DNA of 16,044 nt from Bacteroidota bacterium. Its GTDB lineage: Bacteria > Bacteroidota > Ignavibacteria > Ignavibacteriales > Ignavibacteriaceae. A model generated the notes under the pieces. The model ran no database searches. It had not been told where the DNA came from and saw only the letters and a list, made by a program, of their open reading frames with translations. A program made the translations under genes and the position numbers. Position 1 is the stretch's first letter. Every line of letters starts with the position of its first letter. Below are positions 8,301-16,009 of this stretch, piece after piece. The stretch lies in the NCBI GenBank assembly GCA_023433685.1, contig JAEYUD010000141.1:1-16044 (forward strand), in the 5' to 3' direction.

Positions 8301-9360
8301 AAAGTGCCTTTTCAGCAAATTTGAGCTCAAGAACACTGTCTTCGAGTTCCTTCGTTCTCAGTTGCACTTTTTCTTCGAGGGTTCTGTTGAGTTCGATTAT
8401 CGAGTTTTCGGCTCTTACCTGATCTGTGATGTCACTTACTGTCCCGACTATCCTGCCTGTTTCCCCTTTCTCTGTCAACTCAACCACTATTCCCTTGGTA
8501 AGCACCCATATAACGTCAACATCTTTTCTGATCATTCTCGAGCGCATGGTAAACCCGGTTCCACGTTTGATAGCTTCCTGCATCAGCATTGTGATCGCGT
8601 CCCTGTCATCAGGATGCAAGAGTTCCCTCCACTTCTCTGTTGTGGGTTGGAACTCACCGGTAAGGTAACCAAGCATCTCAAAGAGGCGGTCACTGAAATA
8701 TATCTCATCATTTTGGAGGAAATGGTCAAAAATACCCTCGTTGGCAGCAATAAAGGCGTATTTTAACCGGTGGGTAATCTCTTTCAACTCGGTCTGTTTA
8801 GAGTTGATCGTTTCGATCATTCCGTTATAATTCGTTATCAACAGGCCGATTTCATCATCCGGGAATTTCCCTTCATACAACCCGGGCTGTTCCCCTTTTT
8901 CATTCGATATCTTCATCGCAAGTGAATTTACGGGTTTAAGCATACGGGAAGAGAAATAATAAATTACGAGGTTGACAAGACCGAATGTTATTGCCAGAAG
9001 AAGCAGCATACTATCGTGTCTGCTGTGGTTTTTGGACATAAGCTCATCCTTGAACACCATCATAGCCAGACTCCAGCCGGTGGTGTGGATGGGATGGTAG
9101 TATGCCCAGCCATCACGGTCGCTACTGATAACTGACCTGACTTCCTCCTTGCCGTGCTCCTTGTTTATCATATGCATGCCTAAACGGGCATAATCTTCTA
9201 TCTCATAATTGGATATGCGCGATGTAAGGATGTTCTCGTTCAGGATCATCTCCGGGCGCCGGTGGAAGATGAACGTGCCGGTACTGTCGATTAACATAAC
9301 TCGCATCGATTTATAATAACTCGAATCGATGAATTCCTTGAATCCAGAAATATCGATCAA
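5302..9360 (-). CDS. Hybrid histidine kinase HK2 (half Cache-TM-HAMP-PAS x3-HisKA-HATPase-REC-REC-Hpt), N-terminally truncated
   Basis: A 1352-residue phosphorelay kinase if started at the TTG at 9360. Residues 1-110 read as the C-terminal half of a periplasmic dCache domain (SVLIDISGF just before and at the start, LIDSTGTFIFHR, then HPIHTTGWSLAMMVF). They are followed by one membrane helix (118-137), HAMP (138-190), three PAS domains (about 195-315, 352-485, 485-605), HisKA (His631), HATPase (about 735-850), receivers with Asp919 and Asp1066, Hpt with His1214, and a C-terminal helical segment to 1352. The first membrane helix and first Cache half that should precede are absent. The frame meets a stop at 9379-9381, no ribosome-binding site precedes the TTG, and queF with its promoter fills the space upstream. 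It is probably a 5'-truncated gene, and whether it is functional is doubtful. It is paralogous to HK1. Its stop overlaps the last plus-strand gene by 6 bases. Confidence 0.9.
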   Translation of the reverse strand: MIDISGFKEFIDSSYYKSMRVMLIDSTGTFIFHRRPEMILNENILTSRISNYEIEDYARLGMHMINKEHGKEEVRSVISSDRDGWAYYHPIHTTGWSLAMMVFKDELMSKNHSRHDSMLLLLAITFGLVNLVIYYFSSRMLKPVNSLAMKISNEKGEQPGLYEGKFPDDEIGLLITNYNGMIETINSKQTELKEITHRLKYAFIAANEGIFDHFLQNDEIYFSDRLFEMLGYLTGEFQPTTEKWRELLHPDDRDAITMLMQEAIKRGTGFTMRSRMIRKDVDVIWVLTKGIVVELTEKGETGRIVGTVSDITDQVRAENSIIELNRTLEEKVQLRTKELEDSVLELKFAEKALSEAEEKSRLILENAGEGIIGVDDEGTVTFINPSAQLLLGFRAPDIVGKSLHEMTHHSRKDGSPFPKEESQTYKAYKFGEVTKDSVDIFFRADGTFFEVEFTTNPMIKDDEIIGAVVFFKDITERIAIQKELLLATQAADRIVDSLPIPTAVTNIKSGQIVRVNEAMMDFHRVSRDAFSQMRAKEWYVDPLRRDELTGILKQERILRNAEVKFKRYKTGEVRDSLVSFTPIIYKGEECLVGSIIDITDLKRIERELQMAKEAAESATVAKSQFLATMSHEIRTPMNAIIGLTQLALKTNLDKKQLDYLVKVERSAVALLGIINDILDFSKIEAGKLTIESTDFDLEGIMDTVTNLVAHRVQEKGLEFSIHIEKDVPNFLIGDPLRITQIITNYCSNAVKFTETGEVFINVKMAGITGDKIRLQFAVKDTGIGMTREHIDKLFRKFEQADSSTTRKYGGTGLGLAISKLLAELMGGEVWVESEVGKGSVFYFTALVGVQANQKREMLVPSVDLRGLRVLVCDDNDTARMILTEMLESMMFKVTSVSSGHDAIEEIEKNGTGYDLVIIDWRMPGLDGLETSKMILTRKKETPTIIMVTSFGREEIATRAHEIGIKGFITKPVSSSLLFDSIMEVFGKQGFTGRVHKEKSNRFAAELEAIRGARILLTEDNEINQQVASEFLEDKGFVVEVADNGEAALRKVREASGAVYYSIVLMDLQMPIMDGYTATREIRKHPEFDNLPIIAMTADAMMGIKEKCLESGMQDYVTKPIDPDELFGTLVKWIKPSAVPIKSDAETPQHVEAAADDIPALENIDTREGLMRVNKNIKLYKKLLRSFYESNRSTLQILSNAISTGDSELAVRTVHTVKGVSSNLGAITLFERALELEQALKASLTGNEQLIELFEGAFNLVMNELKLKCSSLEETGQITQSKPLEKPVMISMLNTLLSLIKESDFSAIDKIGEITLLTGAGQLHDELNEVSKLVRLYEFEEAAGKCQKIIDEL

Positions 9361-9393
9361 TACGGATGATACACCAGGTCAATGCCGAAAACC

Positions 9394-9425
9394 TTTGAAA
9401 CTGCCCTGTTTCAACATTATATTTG
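9394..9425 (+). promoter_or_regulatory. Bacteroidota-type promoter for queF-glnD-murI
   Basis: TTTG at 9394-9397, a 20-base spacer, then TATATTTG at 9418-9425. This matches the Bacteroidota primary sigma factor consensus (TTTG, 19-21 bases, TAnnTTTG) exactly. Predicted transcription would begin around 9432, leaving a leader of about 65 bases before the queF ATG. The site lies just outside the start of the divergent HK2 frame. Confidence 0.6.
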
Positions 9426-9497
9426 TGTTTGACCCCTCACAACTCGTAAATTGAAGATCATTTTTTTTGAATTAATCTTTGTCACTTATTGTTATCC

Positions 9498-9884
9498 ATG
9501 GAAAAGAAAGGTACACAATTGAACGAAAAAACTAAAATTCTGGAACTGTTCGAAAATCAGAATTCGCACAGAGACTACAGGATCATACATACCGCGCATG
9601 AATTCACTTCGGTATGTCCGAAAACAGGTCATCCTGATTTCGCTACCATGACATTTGAATATATTCCAGAAAAATATTGCGTCGAGCTAAAGTCACTCAA
9701 ACTTTATCTTCAGTCTTTCCGTAACGACGGTATTTTTTACGAAAACGTTACCAACAAAATTGCCGACGATCTGATCGAAATGTTGCAGCCCCGTTATTTT
9801 AAGCTTACTGCCAATTTCTCTGTAAGAGGAGGGGTTTCTTCCGTTATAGTGGTTGAACACAAGGCAAAAGGTTTCACAGAGTGA
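9498..9884 (+). CDS. queF: NADPH-dependent 7-cyano-7-deazaguanine reductase (preQ0 reductase)
   Basis: Reduces preQ0 to preQ1, using NADPH, in the synthesis of the tRNA nucleoside queuosine; cytoplasmic. From the ATG at 9498 the protein is 128 residues, the usual size of the short unimodular QueF. It carries the catalytic Cys40 and Asp47 in SVCPKTGHPDF, with the seven-residue spacing of characterised enzymes, and the family signature ELKSLKLYLQSFRN that holds the NADPH-binding motif. A longer form from TTG 9489 would add only three residues, so I chose ATG; neither has a strong ribosome-binding site. It is the first gene of a run with glnD, whose ATG lies 4 bases after this stop. No other queuosine genes are in the window. 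I found no clear preQ1 riboswitch in the short leader. Confidence 0.95.
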   Translation: MEKKGTQLNEKTKILELFENQNSHRDYRIIHTAHEFTSVCPKTGHPDFATMTFEYIPEKYCVELKSLKLYLQSFRNDGIFYENVTNKIADDLIEMLQPRYFKLTANFSVRGGVSSVIVVEHKAKGFTE

Positions 9885-9888
9885 CAGC

Positions 9889-12453
9889 ATGACCCCGGAT
9901 GACCATAAGACCGGTATCGACCTTAAAAAACTCGTAAAGGAGATGTTTCCTCTCGACGAGGTGATAACGAACGGCCTTGGCTGTTCTTACCGGTTCAGCC
10001 TTGAAATTGAAAGACTCGTTTTCACTTCCTCAAAGAGAGACGATCTTGATTTTGCCGTGGTCTCCGGGGGCTCCCTCGCGAGAAGAGAGCTCGCCCCCTT
10101 TTCAGATATCGATATTACGATAATCACTCTCAACTCGCAGGCCAATTCCGAATCAATTTCCCGTTTCATAACCGATATGTGGGATGCCGGACTTGAGATA
10201 TCCCATACAGTCAGAGAACTAGCAGATATCGAAGTGGCTGCACGGGAAGATCTCCATGTTTTCACTTCCCTTCTCGAAACCTCTTTTATCTGCGGGAATG
10301 AAGCGGTATACGAAATGTGGCTCAGCGGGATCGAAGAGGTGTTCACGCCTGAAATCAAGATGAAAATTTTCAAGGATCTTGTTGAGGATATGGAGCACAG
10401 GTACGAAAAGCATGGTGCCTCAAGCAAGATGCTGGAGCCAAATGTAAAACTTTCAAACGGAGGGCTGCGAGATTTTCAGCTTCTTGAGTGGATATATATT
10501 CTCGCTACCGCGAAACCTTTCCGGAGGATCGATGGCCTTTCTCAATCAGAACTTTTTATCAATTCCATCTTTGAAGAAAAACCATTTCCGATCAATGAGA
10601 TCACCCGCCTCCTGCGCAGTTACAAATTCCTGATCACTGTTAGAAACCTTCTCCACTTTACAGCCGGAAGGAAAAATGACAGGCTCGATTTTGACTCCCA
10701 GGTCGCCCTCGCTGCAATTCTTGGGTACAATGATGGTTTTCAGGCCTTCATGAAAGACTTTTACGCCTCAACTGTGGTTGTGAACAGGTTCCTGAAATCA
10801 TTCCTCAAACACTATAGCAAAAAACTCTTCCCCACTCCAAGCCCGGCATTGGCAATTGACCTTGATGATAATTTCTACCTGCTCGGCGACCTGATCTCCT
10901 CCCGGGAGGAAGAGTATCTTTCGATCGACCTTATAATGAAGGCTTTCTGGCTCAAATGTGACCAGGGGGCTCAGTTTGATGAAAAGTTACGCTCTACCAT
11001 AGTTTCAAGCCTCGATTCAGGTGATCTGACCCCTACTTCGCAGGCTATCAGGTACTTCAAAAATATCCTGAACCAAAAAGAGTTCGTGGGTTCGGCTCTC
11101 ATTGGAATGCACGAGCTTGGTGTGCTCGGTGCCCTGATCCCCGAGTTTGCTGATCTTACCGGATTCATCCAGCATGGTGTCTACCACAGTTATACCGCCG
11201 ACGAGCATACAATTATCGCGATAATGAATGTTGAGAAACTGCAATATGAGAAATCGGTTCTTGGCAGACTCTTTAACACACTCGCCCGGAGAGACCTCCT
11301 CTATCTCGCCCTTCTTTTTCACGATATCGCGAAACCGATGGATATTGAGGGGCACCACCTCCTTGGGGCAGAGATAGCTGACTCATTCATGCAGAGAATG
11401 GGCTACACGGAAAACGAGATAGAGACGACTAAGTTTCTGGTACGAAATCACCTTTTGATGGCGCACACCGCTTTCAAGCGCGATCTGAACTCACCCGAAA
11501 CACTGAATACTTTTGTTTCCAATTTCAGCAGTACCGACGAGCTTGACCTGCTTTACTTAGTCACCTATGCCGATCTCTCCGCGGTTAACAGCGCGCTGTG
11601 GACTTCGTGGAAGAACGAACTTCTCAGTGAGCTCTACCGTAAGACTCGTGAACTGATCAAGGAAGAGATTCCGGCTGAAACACTTCTTTACCAGAATGCG
11701 GCGCCCGCAGAAGAGAAAATACTTGAATTTTCAGATTCGATCTCTCCGGAACATGTAAGATCTCACATCAATTCTTTCCACGATCTTTCTTACGCCAATT
11801 ATTTCTCCGAAGAGGAGATGGCGCGCCATATTGAGGAGATTATTTCCGGCTCACCGGTTTCAGTTCTTTTCAAGCAACTTGAAAATTTTACAAATGTAAC
11901 CGTAATAACGTTTGATTCAGAGTCGCTACTCGCGAAACTGTGCGGTGTTTTCCTCATAAATGATGTGAATATCCACGATGCCCGCATTTTTACGAGAAAA
12001 GACAGCATAATTATTGATAACTTCAATGTTTCAGATTTCGGTACGCATCAGCCCCTTGAAACTTCGAAATTCTTAAAGATCGAGTCTGACTTCCTTAAAA
12101 TGGAACAGGGGATGCTGCAACTTTCTTCAGAATTAAAAAAGCACAAATCGAAGTGGTGGCGGCTCGAGAATAAACTCTTCAAAAAGCCGGGTAGAATTTC
12201 GATAAAGTTCGAAGAATCTAAAAAATATACAATTATTGATATTCACTCACCTGACCGGCTCGGTTTCCTCTATGCTGTTACCTCAAAACTTCATGACCTC
12301 GGGCTGAATATCTATTTTGCCAAGATACTTACAATGGGTAGTGATATAGTCGACTCATTTTATGTTCTCGACTCAAACAAGAAGAAAGTCTCGAAAAACT
12401 TCTATACTGTTATCACAGAAGAACTTAAATCCTGCATTGAGGAGATTCTGTAA
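9889..12453 (+). CDS. glnD: Bifunctional PII uridylyltransferase / uridylyl-removing enzyme
   Basis: Nitrogen-status sensor that adds UMP to PII proteins when glutamine is low and removes it when glutamine is high. From the ATG at 9889 the protein is 854 residues (the E. coli enzyme is about 890). Domains in order: nucleotidyltransferase with SGGSLARRELAPFSDIDI (about residues 58-75); the GlnD-specific GGLRDFQLLEWI segment; an HD hydrolase domain with YHSYTADEHT, LLFHDIAKP (about 475) and HHLLGAEIA; and two C-terminal ACT domains that bind glutamine (about 668-740 and 782-850, the second with SPDRLGFLYAVTSKL). All catalytic motifs appear intact. An alternative TTG at 9853 would overlap queF by 32 bases; I prefer the ATG 4 bases after the queF stop. 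No PII or glutamine synthetase gene is in the window, so its partner must lie elsewhere. Confidence 0.95.
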   Translation: MTPDDHKTGIDLKKLVKEMFPLDEVITNGLGCSYRFSLEIERLVFTSSKRDDLDFAVVSGGSLARRELAPFSDIDITIITLNSQANSESISRFITDMWDAGLEISHTVRELADIEVAAREDLHVFTSLLETSFICGNEAVYEMWLSGIEEVFTPEIKMKIFKDLVEDMEHRYEKHGASSKMLEPNVKLSNGGLRDFQLLEWIYILATAKPFRRIDGLSQSELFINSIFEEKPFPINEITRLLRSYKFLITVRNLLHFTAGRKNDRLDFDSQVALAAILGYNDGFQAFMKDFYASTVVVNRFLKSFLKHYSKKLFPTPSPALAIDLDDNFYLLGDLISSREEEYLSIDLIMKAFWLKCDQGAQFDEKLRSTIVSSLDSGDLTPTSQAIRYFKNILNQKEFVGSALIGMHELGVLGALIPEFADLTGFIQHGVYHSYTADEHTIIAIMNVEKLQYEKSVLGRLFNTLARRDLLYLALLFHDIAKPMDIEGHHLLGAEIADSFMQRMGYTENEIETTKFLVRNHLLMAHTAFKRDLNSPETLNTFVSNFSSTDELDLLYLVTYADLSAVNSALWTSWKNELLSELYRKTRELIKEEIPAETLLYQNAAPAEEKILEFSDSISPEHVRSHINSFHDLSYANYFSEEEMARHIEEIISGSPVSVLFKQLENFTNVTVITFDSESLLAKLCGVFLINDVNIHDARIFTRKDSIIIDNFNVSDFGTHQPLETSKFLKIESDFLKMEQGMLQLSSELKKHKSKWWRLENKLFKKPGRISIKFEESKKYTIIDIHSPDRLGFLYAVTSKLHDLGLNIYFAKILTMGSDIVDSFYVLDSNKKKVSKNFYTVITEELKSCIEEIL

Positions 12454-12497
12454 TTACACTCTCTGTCAAATGATTGTTTCGTATTAAACTGACTGTT

Positions 12498-13337
12498 ATG
12501 AAAGACCCAAAAGCCCCGATAGGTATTTTTGACTCCGGTATCGGAGGACTCACCGTTGTTAAACACCTCATTGACGCTCTGCCTAACGAAAACATCGTAT
12601 ATTTCGGCGATACGGCAAGAGTTCCATACGGTTCAAAATCCAACGATACGGTTATAGAGTATTCAATTCAGGATGCGGCTTTCCTCATGGAGTCAGGTGT
12701 AAAAGCAATAGTGGTCGCGTGCAACACCGCCTCTTCTGTTGCCATCCCGGCACTTCGGGCAAAATTTGATCTCCCAGTGATAGGGATGATCGAGCCGGGT
12801 GCAAAGTACGGACTCGGTTACACTTCCAACAATAAAATCGGAGTCATTGGAACACGCGCCACCGTTAACAATAACGCGTATTCAACCAAGATCAAAGAGA
12901 TAAACCCGGAAGTTCAGGTTTTCGAGCAGGCATGCCCCCTTTTCGTTCCATTTGCTGAAGAGGGCTGGATCGATCATCCCGCAACTCGAGCGGTAGCTGC
13001 CGAATACCTGAAACCACTTAAAGATGCCGGAATGGACACCCTGATACTCGGATGCACCCACTATCCCATCCTCCGTAAAGTAATCCAGGAGGAAGTGGGG
13101 CAGGAGATAAAACTCGTCGATTCAGGCATTGCCGCCTCCTACTCCGTGGTGAGAGAACTCACCGAACTTAACCTGCTTAACCCTTCAAACCTGCCGGGAT
13201 CGCAACTTTACTACGTAAGCGATTTGCCTACCACCTTCGGTTTCGTTGCCTCTCTATTTCTCGGGAAGGAGATCAAAGAGATTAAAAAAGTTGAGACTGA
13301 CTACATCTCTTCCCTCTTTTCAATGAACAAAATTTAA
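12498..13337 (+). CDS. murI: Glutamate racemase
   Basis: Converts L-glutamate to D-glutamate for peptidoglycan; cytoplasmic and cofactor-independent. The 279-residue product has the diagnostic motifs: IFDSGIGGLTV at the N-terminus, YFGDTARVPYG, the first catalytic cysteine in VVACNTASS and the second in LGCTHYPIL. The length is normal. I chose ATG 12498 because MKDPKAPIGIFDSG is a typical family start; an in-frame TTG at 12474 would add eight residues. It follows glnD by 44 bases with no promoter that I can see, so it is probably the last gene of the queF-glnD-murI transcript. Confidence 0.96.
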   Translation: MKDPKAPIGIFDSGIGGLTVVKHLIDALPNENIVYFGDTARVPYGSKSNDTVIEYSIQDAAFLMESGVKAIVVACNTASSVAIPALRAKFDLPVIGMIEPGAKYGLGYTSNNKIGVIGTRATVNNNAYSTKIKEINPEVQVFEQACPLFVPFAEEGWIDHPATRAVAAEYLKPLKDAGMDTLILGCTHYPILRKVIQEEVGQEIKLVDSGIAASYSVVRELTELNLLNPSNLPGSQLYYVSDLPTTFGFVASLFLGKEIKEIKKVETDYISSLFSMNKI

Positions 13338-13385
13338 ATTTTACTTTACTTTAGTAAAAAAAATCACTCATCATACCCTCTTTCT

Positions 13386-13417
13386 CTTGCATGGAATGAA
13401 TTCCTTCCTTATATTTG
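13386..13417 (+). promoter_or_regulatory. Bacteroidota-type promoter for the porin/flavoprotein operon
   Basis: CTTG at 13386-13389 (one mismatch to TTTG), a 20-base spacer, then TATATTTG at 13410-13417, identical to the -7 element before queF and with the same spacing. The start would be near 13424, giving a leader of about 60 bases before the porin ATG at 13486. The rest of the 148-base gap after murI is AT-rich and holds nothing else I can name. Confidence 0.55.
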
Positions 13418-13485
13418 CTATTGTTATTTAGACTTAATCTAAGTATACACAATACCTCATTCATTCAATAATCAATTAAAGAGTT

Positions 13486-14559
13486 ATGCTTAAAAACAAC
13501 AGACTTTTTTATTTCACTGTTCTTTCATTTTTATTCACATTCGCGGCTTCCGCGCAAGATGATTTCTTTACACCAACCACTACTGTCGGTGGATATGGTG
13601 AGCTTCACTACAACCAAAATGTTTTCGACGGCAAGAAAGCAGAGAAAAAATTTGATTTCCACAGATTCGTCCTCTTCTTCGGGCATTCATTCTCCGAAAA
13701 ATGGGCATTCAAAGCTGAATTGGAGCTCGAACACAATTTTGTCAGCGGTGGCAATGGCGAACTTGAACTGGAGCAAGCCTACCTTTCCTACATCCCCTGG
13801 GAGTATCTTGGTTTCCGCGCGGGTGTGGTACTTGCACCTGTGGGTATCATAAATGAGATTCATGAACCCCCAACTTTCTTCGGTGTCGAAAGACCTGACT
13901 ACCACAACGCGATTGTTCCTACCACATGGTTTGGAAATGGAGCCTCGATCTTCGGTTCTTACAAGGGAGTTGAGTATATATTTAACGTGATGGAAGGGCT
14001 GAACAGCGACAAGTTCACCCCCTCTTCCGCTCTCAGAAGCGGCAGGAGAAAAGGCTTCCAGTCGGATGCCACCGATCTGATGTACACAATGAGAGTTGAT
14101 TACAAGTTTAACACCGATCTCAAGGCGGGAGTCTCGGTTACCTATAACAAAGGACGGGGCGACTCCACCATTAATCACATCAATATCATCGAAGCACATG
14201 CCAGATTTCAGAGAAATGGCTGGTACCTTACTGCTGAAGCCGCGCAGATCGCGTACAGCGCCGGAACCTTTGAATCATCACTGGGATATTACGCTGACCT
14301 TGGATACGATATCAACAAGTTCCTCAAAACCGATTGGGAGTTCATTCCGTTCGTTAGATATTCGAGCTATAACACTGCTTCAAAGGTGAGAAATGCAGCA
14401 CTGAACCCTGACAACTATGCCTACGACCAGTTGATGTTTGGAATAAACATAAAACCACTTCCAAACCTGGTGCTCAAGGCTGATTATGGCTCGAAGAAAA
14501 GGGTTTCAGATAAAGATGAAACACGCTCCTTCAACCTGGGTATCGGATACATGTTTTAA
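13486..14559 (+). CDS. Outer-membrane porin-like beta-barrel protein
   Basis: A 357-residue exported protein. It has a signal peptide (positive LKNNR, hydrophobic core, likely cleavage after Ala23 in ASA-QDD) and then a long run of alternating aromatic and polar strands beginning VGGYGELHYNQN. This opening, the FHRFVLFFGHSFSEKW and ELELEQAYLSYIPW segments and the GxxxAPVGIINE loop are typical of OprP/OprO-like or phosphate-selective-porin-like barrels. The protein ends in GIGYMF with the C-terminal phenylalanine expected for outer-membrane barrel insertion. AAAGAG sits just before the ATG. The stop overlaps the next start (TAATG), so translation is probably coupled to the FMN-binding protein. 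The substrate is unknown; a redox or anion substrate is only a guess from the neighbours. Confidence 0.85.
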   Translation: MLKNNRLFYFTVLSFLFTFAASAQDDFFTPTTTVGGYGELHYNQNVFDGKKAEKKFDFHRFVLFFGHSFSEKWAFKAELELEHNFVSGGNGELELEQAYLSYIPWEYLGFRAGVVLAPVGIINEIHEPPTFFGVERPDYHNAIVPTTWFGNGASIFGSYKGVEYIFNVMEGLNSDKFTPSSALRSGRRKGFQSDATDLMYTMRVDYKFNTDLKAGVSVTYNKGRGDSTINHINIIEAHARFQRNGWYLTAEAAQIAYSAGTFESSLGYYADLGYDINKFLKTDWEFIPFVRYSSYNTASKVRNAALNPDNYAYDQLMFGINIKPLPNLVLKADYGSKKRVSDKDETRSFNLGIGYMF

Positions 14560-15101
14560 TGCAAAGATCTTCAGTTATTTTAGTAACTTCGATCATCCTT
14601 TTCTGCCTGTGTGCCCCCGTGGTACATGGGCAGGAAATTAAAAAGGCAACTGAATCGATACTTAAAAGCGAGTTCGGGAAAAATACCTCAATAAAAGAGG
14701 AGAAATATGTTATTCCCGCTTCAGCCAGAAAGAAAGCGGAATCTTCTGCAAAACAGAAATTCGCAAATGATTTCATCTATATCTATACCGTAACCGACAA
14801 AGGAAAGTTGAAAGGCTATGGCTTTCTTGACAACGTTTACGGTAAGGCAATGCCAATCACTTTTCTCGTGGTATTCGATACCAAGGGAAATATTATCTCA
14901 TCGAGTATTGTAAAATACAGGGAACAGTATGGTGGTGAAGTGGCCGACAAAGATTGGAACCGGCAGTTCAAAGGGAAAAACGCGGGATCGGACTACACTG
15001 TCGGCAAATCGATAGATGCTATTTCAGGGGCGACAATTTCGGTAAATTCTGTAACAAAAGGGATAAAAAAACTGGCGGTGTTGTTCCATGAAATCTATTG
15101 A
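14559..15101 (+). CDS. Periplasmic FMN-binding domain protein with covalent-flavin motif
   Basis: A 180-residue exported protein: signal peptide of about 24 residues (ILVTSIILFCLC core), a short helical part, then an FMN-binding domain of the RnfG/NosR type (about 70-180). It contains KGYGFLDNVYGKAMPITFLVVFD, YREQYGGEV and, near the C-terminus, DAISGATISVNSV. In this family the Thr of S/TGAT is flavinylated through a phosphoester by ApbE; here it would be Thr159. Such domains carry electrons outside the cytoplasmic membrane. No apbE gene is present in the window. The start overlaps the porin stop by one base and the 3' end overlaps the next gene by 14 bases, so the three genes form a tight operon. 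The domain call is firm; the electron donor and acceptor are unknown. Confidence 0.9.
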   Translation: MQRSSVILVTSIILFCLCAPVVHGQEIKKATESILKSEFGKNTSIKEEKYVIPASARKKAESSAKQKFANDFIYIYTVTDKGKLKGYGFLDNVYGKAMPITFLVVFDTKGNIISSSIVKYREQYGGEVADKDWNRQFKGKNAGSDYTVGKSIDAISGATISVNSVTKGIKKLAVLFHEIY

Positions 15102-15621
15102 AACATCTGGGATAAAGCTATTCCAACTTCCACAGCAATTGAAAACATTTCTTGCTGCCTTTCTGTTTTTGCTCTCATCAGCCGTTGTAACAGGGTTGGC
15201 TTTCTTGTACCACACCACAAATTACCAACCGGAAAAAGCCGTGGAACATTACAACGGCTCCCCACAGGATCAGTCAGGTGACTTTGACATTCCTGAAAAA
15301 TATGAGAAGCCCGTCAGCGAATTGCTGATAACAACTCACAATCATTTATTCGGTTTTTCATTTATATTTCTCGCGCTCGGTGGGATATTCTGGTTCAACT
15401 CGACCATTACCGGCTTCTGGAAGGGTTTCTTTATGATCGAGCCGTTATTTTCCACCCTCATCACCTTTGGTGGCATCTGGCTCGTAAGGTTCGTTCATCC
15501 CTCTTTTATTTATTTGACTGTGCTTTCATCATCACTCATTTACATTTCATTTTTGATTATGGCTTCCGTCTGCTTTTATGAATTGATTTTAAAGAGAGAC
15601 AGATTTTCCCAACCTGCGTAA
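15088..15621 (+). CDS. Four-helix membrane protein with periplasmic histidine cluster
   Basis: A 177-residue integral membrane protein that I cannot name. Predicted helices lie at about 20-41, 87-104, 113-133 and 138-167, with the basic C-terminus (LKRDR) and the basic N-terminal stretch inside. By this topology His42, His54, His84, His86 and His137 all fall on or next to the periplasmic face. The layout, a helix, an EKAVEHYNG-like loop and then a THNHLF motif opening the second helix, resembles a family of small uncharacterised membrane proteins with a TH.HLF signature seen beside redox genes. The histidines could bind heme b or metal, but no cytochrome family is recognisable. The 14-base overlap with the flavoprotein gene points to a shared complex. 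The start is the ATG inside the 3' end of that gene. Confidence 0.75.
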   Translation: MKSIETSGIKLFQLPQQLKTFLAAFLFLLSSAVVTGLAFLYHTTNYQPEKAVEHYNGSPQDQSGDFDIPEKYEKPVSELLITTHNHLFGFSFIFLALGGIFWFNSTITGFWKGFFMIEPLFSTLITFGGIWLVRFVHPSFIYLTVLSSSLIYISFLIMASVCFYELILKRDRFSQPA

Positions 15622-15766
15622 AAATTTAATCAGATGCTCTTGGATTGATTTCAGCCCTGTTTGGGGCAATGTTTGGGTAGTATAAACAGAATAAAATAAA
15701 TCCGCCCCGAAAGGGATCGTGAAAGGGTAGAATCGGAATCAGAAAACAATTCCGGCCCGGCACGGG

Positions 15767-15802
15767 GTCGCGTAGGGGTAGAAGGTCGAGTAGGGGTAAA
15801 AT
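15767..15802. repeat. 18-base tandem duplication inside the second repeat unit
   Basis: The stretch GTCGCGTAGGGGTAGAAG is followed at once by a copy with a few changes, GTCGAGTAGGGGTAAAAT, at a period of 18 bases. This accounts for the extra length of the unit starting at 15752. It is a local slippage product within the array. Confidence 0.8.
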
Positions 15803-16009
15803 CGGAATCAGAAAACAATTCCGGCCCCGCACGGGGTCGTGTAGGGGTAGAATCGGAATCAAAAACAAATCCGGCCCCGCACGGGGTCGCGTAGGGGTAG
15901 AATCGGAATCAAAAACAATTCGGGCCCCGCACGGGGTCGTGTAGGGGTAGATTCAGAATCAAAAACAATTCCGGCCCCGCATGGGGTCGCGTAGGGGTAG
16001 GAATTTGTT

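Noticed and set aside
8197..8766. 189-residue plus-strand ORF inside HK2
   Set aside because: It lies wholly opposite the PAS-coding part of HK2, has cysteine- and histidine-rich shadow composition, and matches no family I know.
9426..9497. preQ1 riboswitch before queF
   Set aside because: The leader is AT-rich and I could not find the hairpin plus A-rich 3' pairing of preQ1-I or the longer fold of preQ1-II. A covariance search would decide.
13339..13363. Terminator after murI (TTTTACT/AGTAAAA inverted repeat)
   Set aside because: The stem is only seven AT-rich pairs and is followed by A, not T, on the plus strand, so it is not a convincing intrinsic terminator.
15626..15868. 80-residue minus-strand ORF with repeated FLIPILPLHDP-like segments
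   Set aside because: It is simply the translation of the hairpin repeat units; the period of 50 is not a multiple of three and there is no ribosome-binding site.
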